Positions 41,352 through 50,160 of a stretch of DNA of 64,000 bases are shown here, one piece after another. The DNA is taken from contig JAUEPE010000016.1 of NCBI GenBank assembly GCA_030403585.1, positions 1-64,000 of the forward strand, in the 5' to 3' direction. The first letter of the stretch is position 1. Every line of letters begins with the position of its first letter. This stretch comes from Frankia sp. RB7. GTDB taxonomy: Bacteria > Pseudomonadota > Alphaproteobacteria > Rhizobiales > Xanthobacteraceae. Below the pieces are notes generated by a model. It was not told the origin of the DNA, made no database searches, and saw only the letters and a list, made by a program, of their open reading frames with translations. A program made the position numbers and the translations under genes.

Positions 41352-42794
41352 TCACCGCACCAGCACATTCCGGAACTGCCAGGGATCGCTGGTGTCGATG
41401 TCTTCCGGAAACAGGCCCGGACGATCCGTCAGCGGCGTCCAGTCGGTATAAAAACCCTTCACCGGGCCGAGATAGGGCAGCTGGATTTCCAGCAGACGAT
41501 CGAAATCCATCTCGTCGGCTTCGACGATGCCTTCCTTCGGGTTTTCCAGCGCCCACACCATGCCGCCGAGCACGGCGGAGGTCACCTGCAGGCCGGTAGC
41601 GTTCTGATAGGGCGCGAGCTTGCGAGTCTCCTCGATCGAGAGCTGCGAGCCGTACCAATAGGCATTGTTGTCGTGGCCGAACAACAGCACGCCGAGTTCG
41701 TCGATGCCGTCGACGATCTCGTTCTCGTCGAGGATATGGTGCTTCTCCTGCATCTTCGCGGCGCGGCCGAACATTTCATGCAGCGACAGCACGGCGTCGT
41801 CGGCCGGGTGGTAGGCATAGTGGCAGGTCGGCCGGTAGACCGCCTTGCCCGATGCGTCACGGACCGTGAAGTAATCGGAGATCGAGATCGACTCGTTGTG
41901 GGTGACGAGGAAGCCGTACTGCGCGCCGCGGGTCGGGCACCAGGTGCGCACGCGCGTGTTGGCGCCGGGCTGCATCAGATAGATGGCAGCGCCGCAGCCG
42001 GCTTCGTGGGTGTGCGCATTCTCGGGCATCCATTTTTCATGGGTGCCCCAGCCGAGTTCGGACGGCTGCACGCCTTCCGACAGGAAGCCTTCCACCGACC
42101 AGGTGTTGACGAAGACATCCGGCTCTTTCGGCTTCTTGGCGCGCTGGGTGTCGCGTTCGGCGATATGGATGCCCTTGATGCCGGCCTGCCGCATCAAGTC
42201 GGCCCATTCGGCCTTGGTCTTCGGCTTGGGAGCATTGAGCTTCAGGTCGGCGGCGACGTTGAGCAGCGCCTGCTTGACGAAAAAGGAGACCATGCCGGGA
42301 TTGGCGCCACAGCAGGAGACGGCCGTCGTCGAGCCCGCCGGGCGCGCCTTCTTGGCTGCCAGCGTCACTTCGCGCAACGCATAGTTGGAGCGCGCTTCCG
42401 GGCCCTTCGAGGCATCGAAATAGAAGCCGAGCCAGGGCTCGTTGACGGTGTCGATGTAGAGCGCGCCGAGCTCGTTGCAGAGTTCCATGATGTCGGTCGA
42501 GCCGGTATCGACCGAGAGGTTGACGCAAAAGCCCTGGCCGCCGCCTTCGGTGAGCAGCGGGGTCAGCAATTCGCGATAATTGTCCCTGGTCACGGCCTTC
42601 TGGATGAAGCGCACATTCTGCTTCTCGCAATGCGCCTTGCGGCCCTCGTCCTTGGGATCGATCACGGTGACGCGCGACTTGTCGTAATCGAGATGCCGCT
42701 CGATCATCGGCAGCGTGCCTTTGCCGATGGAGCCGAAACCGACCATGACGATGGGACCGGTGATCTTCGCGTAGATCTGCGAGGGGTGGCTCAT
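41352..42794 (-). CDS. hss: homospermidine synthase
   Basis: A 480-residue NAD-dependent enzyme that makes sym-homospermidine from two putrescines (or spermidine and putrescine), the main long polyamine of rhizobia. The NAD site is VMVGFGSIGKG near residue 17. TVNEPWLGFYFD, SCCGANPGMVSFFVKQAL and the C-terminal PYLGPVKGFYTDWTPL fit the family. The start at 42794 (MSHPSQIYAKITGP) is chosen; a longer start at 42827 adds eleven residues. Substrate would come from the ornithine decarboxylase at 44100 on the same strand. Confidence 0.93.
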   Translation of the reverse strand: MSHPSQIYAKITGPIVMVGFGSIGKGTLPMIERHLDYDKSRVTVIDPKDEGRKAHCEKQNVRFIQKAVTRDNYRELLTPLLTEGGGQGFCVNLSVDTGSTDIMELCNELGALYIDTVNEPWLGFYFDASKGPEARSNYALREVTLAAKKARPAGSTTAVSCCGANPGMVSFFVKQALLNVAADLKLNAPKPKTKAEWADLMRQAGIKGIHIAERDTQRAKKPKEPDVFVNTWSVEGFLSEGVQPSELGWGTHEKWMPENAHTHEAGCGAAIYLMQPGANTRVRTWCPTRGAQYGFLVTHNESISISDYFTVRDASGKAVYRPTCHYAYHPADDAVLSLHEMFGRAAKMQEKHHILDENEIVDGIDELGVLLFGHDNNAYWYGSQLSIEETRKLAPYQNATGLQVTSAVLGGMVWALENPKEGIVEADEMDFDRLLEIQLPYLGPVKGFYTDWTPLTDRPGLFPEDIDTSDPWQFRNVLVR

Positions 42795-42842
42795 GGGATG
42801 GGTTCTCCGGAACGTGCTGACGGACAAAGGGTGAGGACAGGA

Positions 42843-43232
42843 TCAGGCGCTGCGGCGCTTGGCGGTCGCTTCGATCTCGACCTTCATCTCGGGCTTGTAC
42901 AGCGCTGAGACGACGAGGAGCGTCGCGGCCGGGCGGATCTCGCCGAGGACTTCGCCGCAGACCGCGAAGTGGGCGTCTGCGTCCTTGGCGTCGGTGAGGT
43001 AGTAGGTCACGCGGACGATGTCGGCCATCTCGAAACCGCCCTCCTTCAGGGCAGCCTCGATGGTCTTGAAGCAGTTGCGTGACTGGCTCGTGACATCGGC
43101 CGGCATGGTCATCGTCGTGTAGTCATAGCCGGTGGTTCCAGCGACGAAGGCAAACTCGCCGTCAATCACGGCGCGGCTGTAGCCGGCGGTCTTCTCGAAG
43201 GGGGAGCCGGTGGAAATCAGGCGACGGGACAT
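42843..43232 (-). CDS. RidA/YjgF/UK114 family protein
   Basis: A 129-residue RidA-fold protein with the opening ISTGSPFEKTAGYSRAVIDGEFAFVAGTTG and the end RPAATLLVVSALYKPEMKVEIEATA. The Arg in RPAATL is the one that binds substrate carboxylates in deaminating RidA members. Homologues hydrolyse reactive imines released by PLP enzymes, so placement between a PLP decarboxylase and homospermidine synthase is sensible. The start at 43232 follows GGTTTCC-poor sequence, and a longer frame to 43295 lacks support. Confidence 0.88.
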   Translation of the reverse strand: MSRRLISTGSPFEKTAGYSRAVIDGEFAFVAGTTGYDYTTMTMPADVTSQSRNCFKTIEAALKEGGFEMADIVRVTYYLTDAKDADAHFAVCGEVLGEIRPAATLLVVSALYKPEMKVEIEATAKRRSA

Positions 43233-43366
43233 CGGTTCGGCCTCGACTGAAGGGGGTGTTTTGCGGGTTAAAGGGCGTTTCCGGGGCTCGCGCAACCCCC
43301 AAGGGACAGGCGCGCGCGGGCATCGCCGCTGAACGCGGCTCGGGTCGTCGCCATCATGGCAATCCC

Positions 43367-43954
43367 TTAGGCCGCGTGCGCCTGGAGGGCACGAACTACC
43401 CTCCGTTTGGGCAAGGCCGCGCCGGTCGGGACGATCATCCCCTCGGCGCTATCCAGTGCGCCGTCGGTGAATTCGATCGCCAGCAGACGGTCGCGCTCGA
43501 ACGGTCCGGGCAGCACCAGTGCGCCGGTCTTCTCGCCCGTGAAGCCGAAACGGGCATAGTAAGGCGCATCGCCGAGCAGGATCACGGCAGCATGCCCGCG
43601 CGCCCGGGCGGCGGCCAGCGCTTGTTGCATCAGCGCGGCGCCGATCCCGAGCTCGCGGCAGGCAGGGTCGACCGCCAGCGGTCCGAGGACCAGAGCGGGC
43701 CTGCCTCCGGCGCTGACGTGCCACAGCCGCACGGTTCCCACGAGTGTCCCCTCGTGCACAGCTGCCAGCGCAAGGCCGGCAGCGGGTGCACGTCCGTCGC
43801 GCAGGCGCTGGCAGGTGCGGTCATGGCGGTTCTCGCCAAAGGACGCATCGAGCAGCGCTTCACGCGTCGCGACGTCGGCAGCACGCTCCGCACGGATCGC
43901 GAACGGAGCGGCTTTCGAGGTGAGGGCGACTTGTGTCTTCCGAAAAGCAGTCAT
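43367..43954 (-). CDS. GNAT family N-acetyltransferase (polyamine cluster)
   Basis: A 195-residue acetyltransferase with the acetyl-CoA motif PACRELGIGAALMQQALAAARARGHAAVILLGDAPYYARFGF. It resembles the YhbS-like GNATs often found beside ornithine decarboxylase in Rhizobiales. It may acetylate polyamines or another amine, which would set the free polyamine pool. It lies about 145 bases after the decarboxylase, separated by a hairpin, so expression may be lower than that of the decarboxylase. Confidence 0.85.
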   Translation of the reverse strand: MTAFRKTQVALTSKAAPFAIRAERAADVATREALLDASFGENRHDRTCQRLRDGRAPAAGLALAAVHEGTLVGTVRLWHVSAGGRPALVLGPLAVDPACRELGIGAALMQQALAAARARGHAAVILLGDAPYYARFGFTGEKTGALVLPGPFERDRLLAIEFTDGALDSAEGMIVPTGAALPKRRVVRALQAHAA

Positions 43955-44032
43955 GGCGCGTCAGTCCCCGCTTGAACCGACGTGCGCGCAGCACGCCGGT
44001 CCAAGGCGTCGTCAGAATGGCAATGTCAGGAA

Positions 44033-44054
44033 GGGAGCCGGCGGACCGGCTCCC
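44033..44054 (-). terminator. hairpin after ornithine decarboxylase
   Basis: GGGAGCCGG (44033-44041) and CCGGCTCCC (44046-44054) form a perfect 9-bp stem with a four-base loop, between the decarboxylase and GNAT genes. There is no clear T-run on the transcribed strand, so it may act as a partial terminator or RNase stop. Confidence 0.5.
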
Positions 44055-44081
44055 GGGTTCGTCAGGCCTCAGAACGAGAGG

Positions 44082-44109
44082 CAAATCAGATGTGGCAAAT
44101 CAGATGTGG
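44082..44109. repeat. 14-bp tandem duplication at the decarboxylase stop
   Basis: CAAATCAGATGTGG occurs twice in direct succession (44082-44095 and 44096-44109). The inner copy contains the end of the ornithine decarboxylase gene, including its stop codon. The outer copy repeats it immediately downstream. Confidence 0.85.
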
Positions 44110-45242
44110 TACGTCTTCAGCGGCGGGATGCCGTTGAACGCCACCGCCGAGTAGGTCGACGTATAGGCCCCGGTGCCTTCGATCAGCAGCTTGTCGCCGA
44201 TCTCGAGCGTCACCGGAAGCGGATACGGGCTCTTCTCGTACAGCACGTCGGCGCTGTCGCAGGTCGGGCCGGCGAGCACGCACGGGGTCATGTCCGCGCC
44301 GTCATGCGGGGTGCGGATGGCGTAGCGGATCGATTCGTCCATGGTCTCGGCGAGACCGCCGAACTTGCCGATGTCCAGGTAGACCCAGCGCACCTCGTCT
44401 TCGTCGCTCTTCTTCGAGATGAGCACGACCTCGGATTCGATGATGCCGGCGTTGCCCACCATGCCGCGACCGGGCTCAATGATGGTCTCCGGAATCTGGT
44501 TGCCGAAGTGCTTGCGCAGCGCGCGGAAGATCGAGCGGCCGTAGGTCACGACCGGCGGGACGTCCTTCAGGTACTTGGTCGGGAAGCCGCCGCCCATGTT
44601 GACCATGGTCAGGTTGATGCCGCGCTCGGCGCAGTCGCGGAACACCTGCGAGGCCATCGCCAGCGCACGGTCCCACGCCTTCACCTTGCGCTGCTGCGAA
44701 CCGACATGGAAGGAGATGCCGCACGGCTCCAGGCCCAGACGCTTGGCGACGTCGAGCACCTCGACGGCCATTTCCGGGTCGCAGCCGAACTTGCGCGACA
44801 GCGGCCATTCGGCGCCGGCGCAGTCATACAGGATGCGGCAGAACACCTTCGCGCCGGGAGCGGCACGGGCGACCTTCTCGACTTCGGGGACGCAGTCCAC
44901 CGCGAACAGCCGGATGCCGAGCGCGAAGGCGCGCGCGATGTCGCGCTCCTTCTTGATCGTGTTACCGAAGGAGATGCGGTCGGGCGTCGCACCCGCAGCC
45001 AGCGCCATTTCGATCTCGGCGACGGTCGCGGTGTCGAAGCAGGAGCCCATGGACGCCAGCAGCGCCAGCACTTCCGGCGCCGGGTTCGCCTTGACGGCAT
45101 AGAACACGCGGCTGTCGGGCAGCGCCTTGGCAAAGGTCTGGTAATTGTCGCGCACGACCTCGAGGTCGACCACGAGGCACGGCTCAGTGTCCTGGCCCTC
45201 GCTGCGGCGGTTGCGCAGGAATTCCTGAATACGTTCGGTCAT
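44100..45242 (-). CDS. ornithine/lysine decarboxylase, PLP fold III
   Basis: A 380-residue alanine-racemase-fold decarboxylase making putrescine from ornithine (or cadaverine from lysine). The PLP lysine is Lys51 in FYAVKANP. HVGSQQ and GGGFP are phosphate-binding segments, and the catalytic Cys is in GPTCDSADVL contributed across the dimer. The length and motifs match the alphaproteobacterial ornithine decarboxylases. It is preceded by a structured speF-like leader, so expression is probably controlled by polyamine supply. Its product feeds homospermidine synthase. Confidence 0.92.
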   Translation of the reverse strand: MTERIQEFLRNRRSEGQDTEPCLVVDLEVVRDNYQTFAKALPDSRVFYAVKANPAPEVLALLASMGSCFDTATVAEIEMALAAGATPDRISFGNTIKKERDIARAFALGIRLFAVDCVPEVEKVARAAPGAKVFCRILYDCAGAEWPLSRKFGCDPEMAVEVLDVAKRLGLEPCGISFHVGSQQRKVKAWDRALAMASQVFRDCAERGINLTMVNMGGGFPTKYLKDVPPVVTYGRSIFRALRKHFGNQIPETIIEPGRGMVGNAGIIESEVVLISKKSDEDEVRWVYLDIGKFGGLAETMDESIRYAIRTPHDGADMTPCVLAGPTCDSADVLYEKSPYPLPVTLEIGDKLLIEGTGAYTSTYSAVAFNGIPPLKTYHI

Positions 45243-45483
45243 AGCACTCTCCCAAACGGCCCAGCGACGGGGATCCGTTCAAAAAATGACGTCGGATAAG
45301 AGCGCTCCGGCCAGATCACGCGATGGAGGCGTGACGAGCCAAAGACTCACATCAGACTGTGCTGCCGTGGATTGGTTGGGAATTTCCCGCCCGCACACCT
45401 GGCAATGAAGGACAAGCCTTTTCAGTAGCCCGCGCCGGCGTTGGACTGCCGGTAGAGACCAAAAAAGCCCGATCCGTCGTTGC

Positions 45484-45596
45484 TTTAAGTCGCGTCCCCC
45501 GTTGAGAGCGGGGTGCGCCGGTTCGCCTCCGGCTGCCAGTCACGGTTGCAAAAAGTGAAGTCACCTTCGACAAGGCATCTCTTTGAGAGAGATGCT
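45484..45596 (-). ncRNA. speF-like structured mRNA leader
   Basis: Upstream of the decarboxylase the transcript can fold into consecutive hairpins. GCATCTCT with AGAGATGC (45575-45582/45588-45595) is a perfect 8-bp stem. GCCGG with CCGGC (45517-45521/45529-45533) and CCCC with GGGG (45497-45500/45510-45513) follow. This position and architecture match the speF element described upstream of ornithine decarboxylase genes in alphaproteobacteria. Coordinates are approximate, and the rest of the 45243-45483 leader shows no further strong structure. Confidence 0.7.
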
Positions 45597-45762
45597 GGAC
45601 GCTCCGGGTTTGCTTTCGTCTTCCACCTTATGAAGGCTTCCGACTTCCGCACTTCCGAAGAGCCCCTCGGCTTCTTCACCCCTTGGCGGCTGTCCGGCCT
45701 CTTGTCCGGATACCTACCGACTGACACACGACCACAGGCACGTGCGAAATTGGGCAAGAGCG

Positions 45763-45791
45763 CACATAAGGGTTTTGACTCAGCTTCGCAA
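45763..45791 (-). promoter_or_regulatory. candidate promoter of the decarboxylase leader
   Basis: On the minus strand TTGCGA (45786-45791) and TATGTG (45763-45768) are spaced by 17 bases, a housekeeping-sigma arrangement. It would start an approximately 510-base leader that includes the speF-like structure. Confidence 0.4.
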
Positions 45792-45917
45792 GAATTTTTT
45801 TAGGCTGAGGACAGAATTGCCTAACATCTGCTTGCGCAGTGTTGCGCGAGCGACGCGGAAGATGAACGCGCGTTAAGTTTTCTGTGTCGTGCGCGCGACT
45901 TTATCGCGCGTGAGGCG

Positions 45918-46172
45918 TCAGCCGCGCTTGAAGAACGGCTCGACGCGCTGAGCCGCGCGGATGAAGGCGGTCATGACGAGAACGCCGAGTGCGAACAGCA
46001 CGGCCTGGAGGATGTGCGCGCCCTGGTCGCCGAGCCCGAACAGGATCGCGAGCGCCCAGCCGCCGGCAAACGCGGCGCCGAACACCTCGGCGCCGATCAG
46101 GATGGCAGCGCTGATGACGGTGATGACGCTCGGCCAGACGATCTGACGGGAAGACGAGGAGGGCGCGTTCAT
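45918..46172 (-). CDS. small two-TM membrane protein
   Basis: An 84-residue protein with a short polar N-terminus (MNAPSSSSRQ), then two TM helices (WPSVITVISAAILIGAEVFGAAFAGGWALAIL and AHILQAVLFALGVLVMTAFI), ending in a basic tail (RAAQRVEPFFKRG). No family is recognised. The start at 46172 is taken over 46283 because the extension is arginine-rich. It is divergent from the M3 peptidase gene with about 135 bases between them. Confidence 0.7.
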   Translation of the reverse strand: MNAPSSSSRQIVWPSVITVISAAILIGAEVFGAAFAGGWALAILFGLGDQGAHILQAVLFALGVLVMTAFIRAAQRVEPFFKRG

Positions 46173-46307
46173 TGGCTTAGGGGTCCGTGGCTTCGAGGGC
46201 CGCAATCTCCTCGAAAAGACGGGCGGGAGCAAGGCCAAATGGCCCAAAAAAGCCCTATCGCATGCTATAGCTGGACCCAACAAATCGGCTCAAAAAACGG
46301 ACTTGTG

Positions 46308-48389
46308 ATGTCAGACCCCCGCCAAACTACGGACACCGAGACCAACCCGCTGCTGAAGGCGTGGGTGACGCCGTTTGCGACCCCGCCCTTCGACGAGATC
46401 ACGCCGGAGCACTTCCTGCCCGCCTTCGAGCAGGCCTTTGTCGACCACTCCGCCGAGATCGCCGCGATCACCAACGATCCGGCCGCGGCCGACTTCGCCA
46501 ACACCGTCACGGCGCTGGAGCGCTCCGGCAAGTTGCTCAACAAGGTCGCTTCCGTCTTCTACGATCTGGTCTCGGCGCATTCCAATCCGGCCATCCTGGA
46601 GATCGACAAGGAGGTTTCCTTGCGGATGGCGCGGCACTGGAATCCGATCATGATGAACGCCGTGCTGTTTGGCCGCATCGCCCAGTTGCACGAGAACCGC
46701 GCCAATCTCGGCCTCGACCCGGAGCAGCTCCGCCTGCTGGAGCGCACCTACACCCGCTTCCATCGCGCCGGCGCCGGCCTCTCCGACGAGGCCAAGACGC
46801 GTATGGCCGAGATCAACGAGCAACTGGCCCAGCTCGCCACTGGCTTCAGCCATCATCTGCTCGGCGACGAGCAGGACTGGTTCATGGAACTCGGTGAGGC
46901 CGACCGCCAGGGCCTGCCGGAGAGTTTTGTCGCCGCCGCCAAGGCTACGGCAGAAGATCGCGGCATGGAAGGCAAGGCCATCGTGACGCTGTCGCGTTCC
47001 TCGACCGAGCCGTTCCTGAAGAGCTCGGCCCGGCGCGATCTGCGAGAGAAGGTCTACAAGGCTTTTGCGGCGCGCGGCGACAACGGCAATGGCAACGACA
47101 ACAACACGACTATCGGCGAGATACTGAAGCTGCGCGAGGAGAGCGCCAAGCTTTTGGGCTACCCGACCTTCGCCGCCTACCGACTCGAAGACTCCATGGC
47201 CAAGACGCCGGATGCCGTTCGCGGCCTGCTGGAGCGGGTCTGGAAGCCGGCCCGCGCCCGGGCGCTCGCCGACCGCGACGAGATGCAGGCGCTGATCACG
47301 GAGGAGGGCGGCAATTTCAAGCTCGCGCCCTGGGACTGGCGCTTCTACGCCGAAAGGCTACGCCTCCAGCGCGCCAATTTCGACGATGCCGCGATCAAGC
47401 CCTACCTGACGCTCGACCACATGATCGCGGCGGCCTTCGACTGCGCCACGCGACTGTTCGGCGTCACCTTCGCGGAGCGCAAGGACGTGCCGGTCTGGCA
47501 CCCCGACGTCCGGGTCTGGGAGGTGAAGGGCCCCGACGGCAAGCACAAGGCGCTGTTCTACGGCGACTACTATGCCCGCCCCTCAAAACGTTCCGGCGCC
47601 TGGATGACTTCGCTGCGCGACCAGCAGAAGCTCGACGGCGAGATCGCGCCGCTCGTCATCAATGTCTGCAATTTCGCCAAGGGCACCGGAACCGAGCCCT
47701 CGCTGCTGTCGCCCGACGATGCCCGCACCCTGTTCCACGAGTTCGGCCACGGCCTGCACGGCATGCTCTCCAACGTGACCTATCCATCGCTGTCGGGCAC
47801 CTCGGTGTTCACCGATTTCGTAGAGCTGCCGTCGCAGCTCTACGAGCACTGGCAGGAGCGGCCCGAGGTGCTGCAGCAGTTCGCCCGCCATTACCAGACC
47901 GGCGAGCCGCTGCCGGACGATCTGCTCAAGCGCTTCCTTGCCGCGCGAAAATTCAACCAGGGCTTTGCCACCGTCGAGTTCGTCTCCTCGGCGCTGGTCG
48001 ATCTCGAATTCCACTCCCAGCCTGCCGCCGCAGCGCAGGATGTCCGCGCCTTCGAAAAGAAGGAACTGGAGAAGATCGGCATGCCCGAGGAAATCTCGAT
48101 GCGGCACCGGCCCACGCAATTCGGCCACATCTTCTCCGGCGACCACTACGCGGCCGGCTATTACAGCTACATGTGGTCGGAGGTGATGGACGCCGACGCC
48201 TTCGGCGCCTTCGAGGAGGCCGGCAACATCTTCGATCCCGCGGTGGCCAAGCGCCTGCACGACGATATCTATTCGAGCGGCGGATCGGTCGATCCGGAAG
48301 CCGCCTACGAAGCCTTCCGCGGCCGCCCACCCGAGCCCGACGCGCTGCTCCGCCGCCGCGGCCTCCTCGACGACGCGAAGGCGGCCTGA
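46308..48389 (+). CDS. M3 family zinc metallopeptidase (dipeptidyl carboxypeptidase/oligopeptidase type)
   Basis: A 693-residue peptidase. The zinc motif HEFGHG is at residues 477-482, and the third ligand Glu is in the following helix (FTDFVELPSQLYEHW). The C-terminal FSGDHYAAGYYSYMWSEVMDADAFGAF is characteristic of Dcp/OpdA enzymes that degrade short peptides. There is no signal peptide, so it is cytosolic. The ATG at 46308 gives the usual length; the frame is open upstream to 46014 without family similarity. Confidence 0.93.
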   Translation: MSDPRQTTDTETNPLLKAWVTPFATPPFDEITPEHFLPAFEQAFVDHSAEIAAITNDPAAADFANTVTALERSGKLLNKVASVFYDLVSAHSNPAILEIDKEVSLRMARHWNPIMMNAVLFGRIAQLHENRANLGLDPEQLRLLERTYTRFHRAGAGLSDEAKTRMAEINEQLAQLATGFSHHLLGDEQDWFMELGEADRQGLPESFVAAAKATAEDRGMEGKAIVTLSRSSTEPFLKSSARRDLREKVYKAFAARGDNGNGNDNNTTIGEILKLREESAKLLGYPTFAAYRLEDSMAKTPDAVRGLLERVWKPARARALADRDEMQALITEEGGNFKLAPWDWRFYAERLRLQRANFDDAAIKPYLTLDHMIAAAFDCATRLFGVTFAERKDVPVWHPDVRVWEVKGPDGKHKALFYGDYYARPSKRSGAWMTSLRDQQKLDGEIAPLVINVCNFAKGTGTEPSLLSPDDARTLFHEFGHGLHGMLSNVTYPSLSGTSVFTDFVELPSQLYEHWQERPEVLQQFARHYQTGEPLPDDLLKRFLAARKFNQGFATVEFVSSALVDLEFHSQPAAAAQDVRAFEKKELEKIGMPEEISMRHRPTQFGHIFSGDHYAAGYYSYMWSEVMDADAFGAFEEAGNIFDPAVAKRLHDDIYSSGGSVDPEAAYEAFRGRPPEPDALLRRRGLLDDAKAA

Positions 48390-48394
48390 CCGGC

Positions 48395-49027
48395 ATGCGC
48401 GCGCTGTTCGGATGGCTGCTTGCCGCCGGCCTGATGCTCGCATCAGGCGCGGCGAGCGCGCATCCGCATGTCTGGATCACCGCGACGAGCGAGCTGCTCT
48501 ATGCCGAGGATGGCTCGATCACCGGCGTACGCCATGCGTGGACCTTCGACGACATGTTTTCGGCCTATGCGGTGCAGGGGCTCGAGGCTAAGAAGAAAGG
48601 GGCTTATACGCGCGAGGAGCTGGGGCCGCTGGCGCAGACCAATGTCGAATCGCTGAAGGAATATGCCTACTTCACCTTTGCGCGAGCCGACGGCAAGAAG
48701 GAGCGCTTCAGCGAGCCGGTGGACTATTATCTCGACTACAAGGATACGGTGCTGACCCTGCACTTCACCTTGCCGCTGAAGACGCCGCTGAAGCCGAAGC
48801 AACTGATGCTCGAAGTTTTCGACCGCTCCTTCTTCATCGACTTCCAGATGGCCAAGGACAATCCGGTCAAGCTGGTCGGCGCGCCCGCGGGCTGCCAGAT
48901 GAAGCTCGAGCGTCCCAGCGACGGCACGGCGACTGCGCAGAAGCTCAACGAGCAGACGTTCATGGATGGCCCGAACGCCAATTTCGGCATGATGTTCGCC
49001 AACAAGATCACGGTGGATTGCCCTTGA
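48395..49027 (+). CDS. DUF1007 periplasmic protein
   Basis: A 210-residue exported protein. The signal peptide (MRALFGWLLAAGLMLASGAASA) is followed directly by HPHVWITATSEL, whose mature N-terminal His-Pro-His is the family's hallmark and a likely metal site. The MFSAYAVQG and DYYLDYKDTVLTLHF blocks complete DUF1007. These proteins occur with RcnA/NicO-type nickel/cobalt carriers, as here: it starts six bases after the peptidase and its stop overlaps the start of the transporter. A role in periplasmic metal handling is inferred from the pairing. Confidence 0.87.
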   Translation: MRALFGWLLAAGLMLASGAASAHPHVWITATSELLYAEDGSITGVRHAWTFDDMFSAYAVQGLEAKKKGAYTREELGPLAQTNVESLKEYAYFTFARADGKKERFSEPVDYYLDYKDTVLTLHFTLPLKTPLKPKQLMLEVFDRSFFIDFQMAKDNPVKLVGAPAGCQMKLERPSDGTATAQKLNEQTFMDGPNANFGMMFANKITVDCP

Positions 49028-50145
49028 AACTGCATCTCTCGCCTGTCGGGCGCGGGCTCCTCGTCTGCGCCGCCATTCTCCTCGTCGTCGGCGTGGCCGA
49101 TGCCGCGCTTCACGAGGTCTTGGCACAAAATCCGTTCGGAGCGCCGAAGCCGGCGCAAGCGGCCGAGCCGGAGGCCAACGGCCTGATCGGCTGGCTGCTG
49201 GCCAAGCAGTCGGAATTCTATCGCCAGATGTCGTCGACCATCCGGGCCGCGAAGACCGACGGCTCAGCGGTGTGGACGCTGCTCTTCATCTCCTTTGCCT
49301 ATGGCATCTTCCATGCCGCCGGCCCCGGCCACGGCAAGGCGGTGATCGCCTCCTATCTCGTCGCCAACCGCGAGACCGCGCGGCGCGGCATCGCGCTGTC
49401 GTTCGCTTCGGCGCTGATGCAGTCGGTGGTGGCGATCCTGATCGTCGGCATCTCGGCCTGGATCCTGAACGCGACCGCGAAAACCATGTGCAAGGCGGAG
49501 GGCGCGATCGAGATCGCGAGCTATGGCCTGATCGCGCTGTTCGGCCTGCGGCTGGTCTGGGTCAAGGGCCGAACGTTCATCCGCGCACTCCAGGCGACGC
49601 AGCCGGTACCGGCGATCGCGGGCGTCCCGCACGACCATCACGATCACAGCCATCACCATCATCATGATGCGCATGATCATCACGACCATGATCATGATCA
49701 CAGCCACGATCACGCGCACGCCCATCAGCACCATGGGCATGACCACGTCCACGATGAGCATTGCGGCCATTCCCACGGCCCCACGCCGAGCGAGCTCGCC
49801 GGTCCCGGCGGCTGGCGGCGCGGGTTTGCCGCGATCCTGACAGTCGGCATCCGCCCCTGTTCGGGTGCGATCCTGGTGCTGGTGTTCGCGCTCGCCCAGG
49901 GCCTGTTCTGGGCCGGCATCGCCGCAACCTTCCTGATGGGGCTCGGCACCGCGATCACGGTGGCTACGATTGCGATCGTTGCCGTCTCCGCGAAGGACAT
50001 CGCCGGCCGCCTGAGCGCAGGGCGCGACGGCGGCGGCGCGCTCTTCATGCGCGGCATCGAATTCGGCGCCGCCGCCCTCGTTCTGCTGTTCGGCGCGGGC
50101 CTGTTGCTCGGCTATGTCGCGGCTGAGCGGACGACGTGTTTTTGA
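49024..50145 (+). CDS. nickel/cobalt transporter, RcnA/NicO family
   Basis: A 373-residue membrane protein. TM helices include FISFAYGIFHAAGPGHGKAVIASYLVA with the family's HAxGPGHGK signature, LSFASALMQSVVAILIVGISAWI and GIRPCSGAILVLVFALAQGLFW. Between them is a cytosolic loop of about 50 residues with some 30 histidines (HHDHSHHHHHDAHDHHDHD and following). RcnA relatives export Ni/Co. The start at TTG 49024 overlaps the DUF1007 stop (TTGA) and has GGTGG seven bases upstream. TTG 49018 is less well spaced. Confidence 0.88.
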   Translation: MKLHLSPVGRGLLVCAAILLVVGVADAALHEVLAQNPFGAPKPAQAAEPEANGLIGWLLAKQSEFYRQMSSTIRAAKTDGSAVWTLLFISFAYGIFHAAGPGHGKAVIASYLVANRETARRGIALSFASALMQSVVAILIVGISAWILNATAKTMCKAEGAIEIASYGLIALFGLRLVWVKGRTFIRALQATQPVPAIAGVPHDHHDHSHHHHHDAHDHHDHDHDHSHDHAHAHQHHGHDHVHDEHCGHSHGPTPSELAGPGGWRRGFAAILTVGIRPCSGAILVLVFALAQGLFWAGIAATFLMGLGTAITVATIAIVAVSAKDIAGRLSAGRDGGGALFMRGIEFGAAALVLLFGAGLLLGYVAAERTTCF

Positions 50146-50160
50146 GGCGGGGAGCCTTTT

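Noticed and set aside
44033..44054. Full rho-independent terminator between decarboxylase and GNAT
   Set aside because: The stem is perfect but no T-run follows on the transcribed strand, so it is listed only as a possible partial terminator.
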